Positions 45,672-47,052 of a stretch of DNA of 47,052 bases are shown in pieces. Positions within the stretch are counted from its first letter, which is position 1, and the number at the start of each line of letters is the position of its first letter. The stretch is from positions 1-47,052 of the forward strand of contig JAUMUO010000003.1 of assembly GCA_030530605.1 (NCBI GenBank), given 5' to 3'. This stretch comes from Candidatus Saccharimonadota bacterium (GTDB lineage Bacteria; Patescibacteriota; Saccharimonadia; Saccharimonadales; Saccharimonadaceae). Below the pieces are notes generated by a model. The model worked only from the letters and a program-made list of their open reading frames with translations, was not told the DNA's origin and did not search any database. A program made the translations under genes and the position numbers.

Positions 45672-46311
45672 TGCTGGAAAGATTCATATTAGGCATAGCC
45701 GTGAAGACTACGGTGTTACTATAAGTCCCAGACGGTAACGAAGCCTTAACTTTAGCGCCAATAGTAACATTGGTTTCATCTTCGTTGGCAATAGCATTAT
45801 AGACTTTAGCACGCGGGGCGGTTTCCGCTGTTTCTGGGTAAAGGGCTGGGTTATTAGTGCTTGGCTGGACTGGATAATAGGTTGAGCCACCATCTATTGA
45901 GTAACCCCAGTAGTTCTCTGGGAAATCCGCGACAGCCGTTTCACCTGGAAGAGCTTTAACACGGTCCGTAATACCGTTTTGGGAAAGGGTGGTATCTGGT
46001 TTATCAGTATTAATAAATAGTGAGTAGCCTTCTGGGTCGTTGGTGCTGACCTTGATTAACATTTGGCCTGTGCCCATATTGTTTCCGGAGACGAAATCAA
46101 TTTCAATCGGGAGTGCACCAGTTTCATCTGCACCTTCAGCGGAAAGAGAGATAGTAGGCGTGACGCTGGCTGAAACTTTAGTATTAGCAGTATCTTCTGC
46201 AGCGATAGTGTTCACGGTTGGAATAAGTATAGAATACCCAACAAAAACGCCAAACATAGTAGCAACAGATATGCTTAAACTCCAAAGATATTTGTTTTTA
46301 TTAAATATCAT
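45661..46311 (-). CDS. small exported beta-rich surface subunit 3
   Basis: 216 aa. AAAAGGTC lies just before ATG 46311. N-terminal signal or anchor (YLWSLSISVATMFGVFVGYSI; possible cleavage after NTIAA). The mature part contains KVSASVTPTISLSAEG, STNDPEGYSLFINTDK, YWGYSIDGG and a closing ASLPSGTYSNTVVFTAMPN, the same order of landmarks as in the proteins at 12612 and 29638. No cysteine. Its promoter shares three elements with that of 29638. No DUF916-like gene is next to it within the window; the neighbours are tRNA-Phe and rarA (convergent). Confidence 0.78.
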   Translation of the reverse strand: MIFNKNKYLWSLSISVATMFGVFVGYSILIPTVNTIAAEDTANTKVSASVTPTISLSAEGADETGALPIEIDFVSGNNMGTGQMLIKVSTNDPEGYSLFINTDKPDTTLSQNGITDRVKALPGETAVADFPENYWGYSIDGGSTYYPVQPSTNNPALYPETAETAPRAKVYNAIANEDETNVTIGAKVKASLPSGTYSNTVVFTAMPNMNLSSTNP

Positions 46312-46336
46312 GTTTGACCTTTTTGTTTTTAATTAA

Positions 46337-46439
46337 TATGACCTTTTGACACTCCTATGATAGCATAAGGATTATGTACTTGTCAAGACTTTTTTGACAA
46401 AAAGTCTTGAAACGTCCCACGGGGTAAACAAGACTTTTT
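46337..46439 (-). promoter_or_regulatory. composite promoter of surface subunit 3
   Basis: Minus strand TTGACA (46386-46381), 18 nt, TATCAT (46362-46357, preceded by TGC). AAAGGTCATA at 46346-46337. A 12-bp inverted repeat with a 4-nt spacer (46410-46383; arms TCAAGACTTTTT/AAAAAGTCTTGA) overlaps the -35 box. The 27-nt upstream element is at 46439-46413. Confidence 0.8.
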
Positions 46440-46451
46440 TGTAAAAAACAC

Positions 46452-46485
46452 AAAAAGCGGTCTGCTAGCTTCGCTGTCAGACCAC
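46452..46485 (-). terminator. intrinsic terminator of tRNA-Phe transcript
   Basis: Minus strand GTGGTCTG ... CAGACCGC, with an inner AGC-GAA-GCT, followed by TTTTTGTGTTTTTT. Confidence 0.85.
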
Positions 46486-46625
46486 AGTCTTTTGGAGCTC
46501 GCAGTAAGCAACTTCGTTGCTTCACGCATTATTCTGCGAACAAAAATAAGAGAGCAAGCTCTCTATTTTTGTTCTCGAATACTGCTTTGAAGAAACCTTC
46601 GGTTTCTTCCTGCTCGCAAAATCTG
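46486..46625 (-). other. structured tRNA-Phe trailer, no gene
   Basis: About 140 nt between tRNA-Phe and its terminator. On the minus strand: hairpin GAAGAAACC/GGTTTCTTC region (46586-46610), a long stem built on GAACAAAAATA (46537-46577) and AGCAAC-GAA-GTTGCT (46507-46521). Three hairpins, counting the one inside the terminator, close on C-GAA-G. May be a processed RNA or a folded trailer. Confidence 0.45.
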
Positions 46626-46701
46626 TGGTGGTCACGACTGGACTTGAACCAGTGACACGCGGCTCTTCAGGCCGCTGCTCTACCAACTGAGCTACATGAC
46701 C
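46626..46701 (-). tRNA. tRNA-Phe (GAA)
   Basis: Acceptor GGTCATG/CGTGACC, anticodon stem-loop GCGGC-CTGAAGA-GCCGC, T-loop TTCAAGT, encoded CCA. Promoter TGGTAGAAT ends 8 nt before the 5' end. Confidence 0.95.
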
Positions 46702-46758
46702 ACATAACAATTCTACCACAAAAAGTGATATAATGGAAGTATAAAAGATGGATATATT

Positions 46759-47052
46759 ATGAGCAATGTTATTGAGGTAAAAAATCTAGTAAAGAAGTAC
46801 AAGGAACTGACAGCGATAGATGGTTTGTCGTTCAATGTTAAAGAGGGCGAGATTATCGGGCTGCTCGGGCCGAACGGTTCTGGTAAATCCACCACAATTA
46901 ACTGTATTTTATCGCTTCTGAGTTTCAATAGTGGCGAGATTAAAATTTTTGGCAAAGAGATGACGCCAGATTCGCTAGATTTGAAACGCAAGATTGGCGT
47001 GGTTTTTCAGGATGTGGCAGTCTTTGATGAACTGACGGTTTGGGAAAATGTA
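46759..47052 (+). CDS. ABC transporter ATP-binding protein, 3' end cut off
   Basis: 98 codons visible. Starts MSNVIEVKNLVKKYKELTAIDGL, Walker A GLLGPNGSGKST (~35-46), then the Q-loop VVFQDVAVFDELTVWENV, which points to the CcmA/NatA-type subfamily of drug or lipid exporters. The Walker B and signature motifs lie beyond the edge. TGATATAAT ends 6 nt before 46741, which is 18 nt (six in-frame codons) upstream of the ATG; with no clear SD the leader is very short. Divergent from tRNA-Phe. Confidence 0.9.
   Translation, partial: MSNVIEVKNLVKKYKELTAIDGLSFNVKEGEIIGLLGPNGSGKSTTINCILSLLSFNSGEIKIFGKEMTPDSLDLKRKIGVVFQDVAVFDELTVWENV

Noticed and set aside
46522-46719. 65-codon minus frame
   Set aside because: Covers tRNA-Phe (VAQLVEQRPEEPRVTGSSPV is a typical tRNA misreading).

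Overview
The window looks like chromosomal DNA of a Patescibacteria/CPR bacterium, most likely Candidatus Saccharibacteria (TM7). This rests on gene content and style: slimmed-down housekeeping enzymes (AlaRS without its C-terminal domain, UvrC without its HhH tail, LigA without its zinc-finger cysteines), many secreted or membrane-anchored surface proteins with LPxTG-like tails, very short intergenic spaces and leaderless promoters. TGA ends real genes here (for example 1350, 21860 and 38245), so the code is standard and not the UGA-Gly code of Gracilibacteria/Absconditabacteria. The taxonomic call is inference; no rRNA gene lies in the window.

Layout. 1-4.0 kb: a cut-off secreted protein, a Pro-rich single-pass membrane protein and a DUF11 surface protein with an MPSTG sorting tail. 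4.0-7.7 kb: unrecognised genes (4107-5948, 5950-6507, 6897-7634) with consensus sigma70 promoters, long leaders and strong Shine-Dalgarno (SD) sites; a ~40-bp imperfect inverted repeat (4015-4054, 6615-6652) brackets the first two. 8.2-8.4 kb: tRNA-His and tRNA-Gly. 8.45-11.5 kb: an accessory island with a two-gene CBASS anti-phage system (cGAS/DncV-like cyclase plus Cap15-like 2TM beta-barrel effector), a DUF3892 protein, an unknown 130-aa protein and a truncated MazF/PemK toxin. 11.5-13.4 kb: the first surface pair (DUF916-like protein and small exported protein). 13.4-24.4 kb: housekeeping genes alaS-tyrS-PMM-tpiA-(tail-anchored protein), mnmA, and typA-tatD-cysteine desulfurase, with two self-contained orphan cassettes (19959-20666, 24496-25107) between them. 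25.2-26.1 kb: tRNA-Lys, tRNA-Val and a DUF308 protein. 26.2-30.3 kb: a second, larger surface cluster (two DUF916-like paralogues, an LPxTG-type adhesin and a small exported protein). 30.3-43.4 kb: tRNA-Leu, a peptide-binding protein, secG, uvrC, a membrane-anchored protein, eno, ligA, a polytopic membrane protein, htpX, lemA, a phosphoesterase, an SDR enzyme, a DUF308-like protein, tRNA-Cys and tRNA-Leu. 43.4-47.05 kb: upp with an attenuator-like leader, rarA, a third small exported protein, tRNA-Phe and the start of an ABC ATPase.

Sequence grammar. Most housekeeping genes and tRNAs are driven by an extended -10 box, TATGnTATAAT or TGnTATAAT. In about ten protein genes the start codon lies 6 (occasionally 7 or 9) nt after this box with no room for an SD, which implies leaderless mRNAs. 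Accessory and surface genes instead have full -35/-10 promoters, leaders and SD sites. The three small exported proteins share AAAGGTCATA at the start of the transcript. Two of them also share a 27-bp upstream element and a 12-4-12 inverted repeat touching the -35 box, which points to common regulation of the surface modules.

The most interesting items are the compact CBASS island in a presumed epibiont, the surface modules with their shared promoter architecture, the putative PyrR-like attenuator/small RNA before upp, and the eroded LigA, UvrC and AlaRS.
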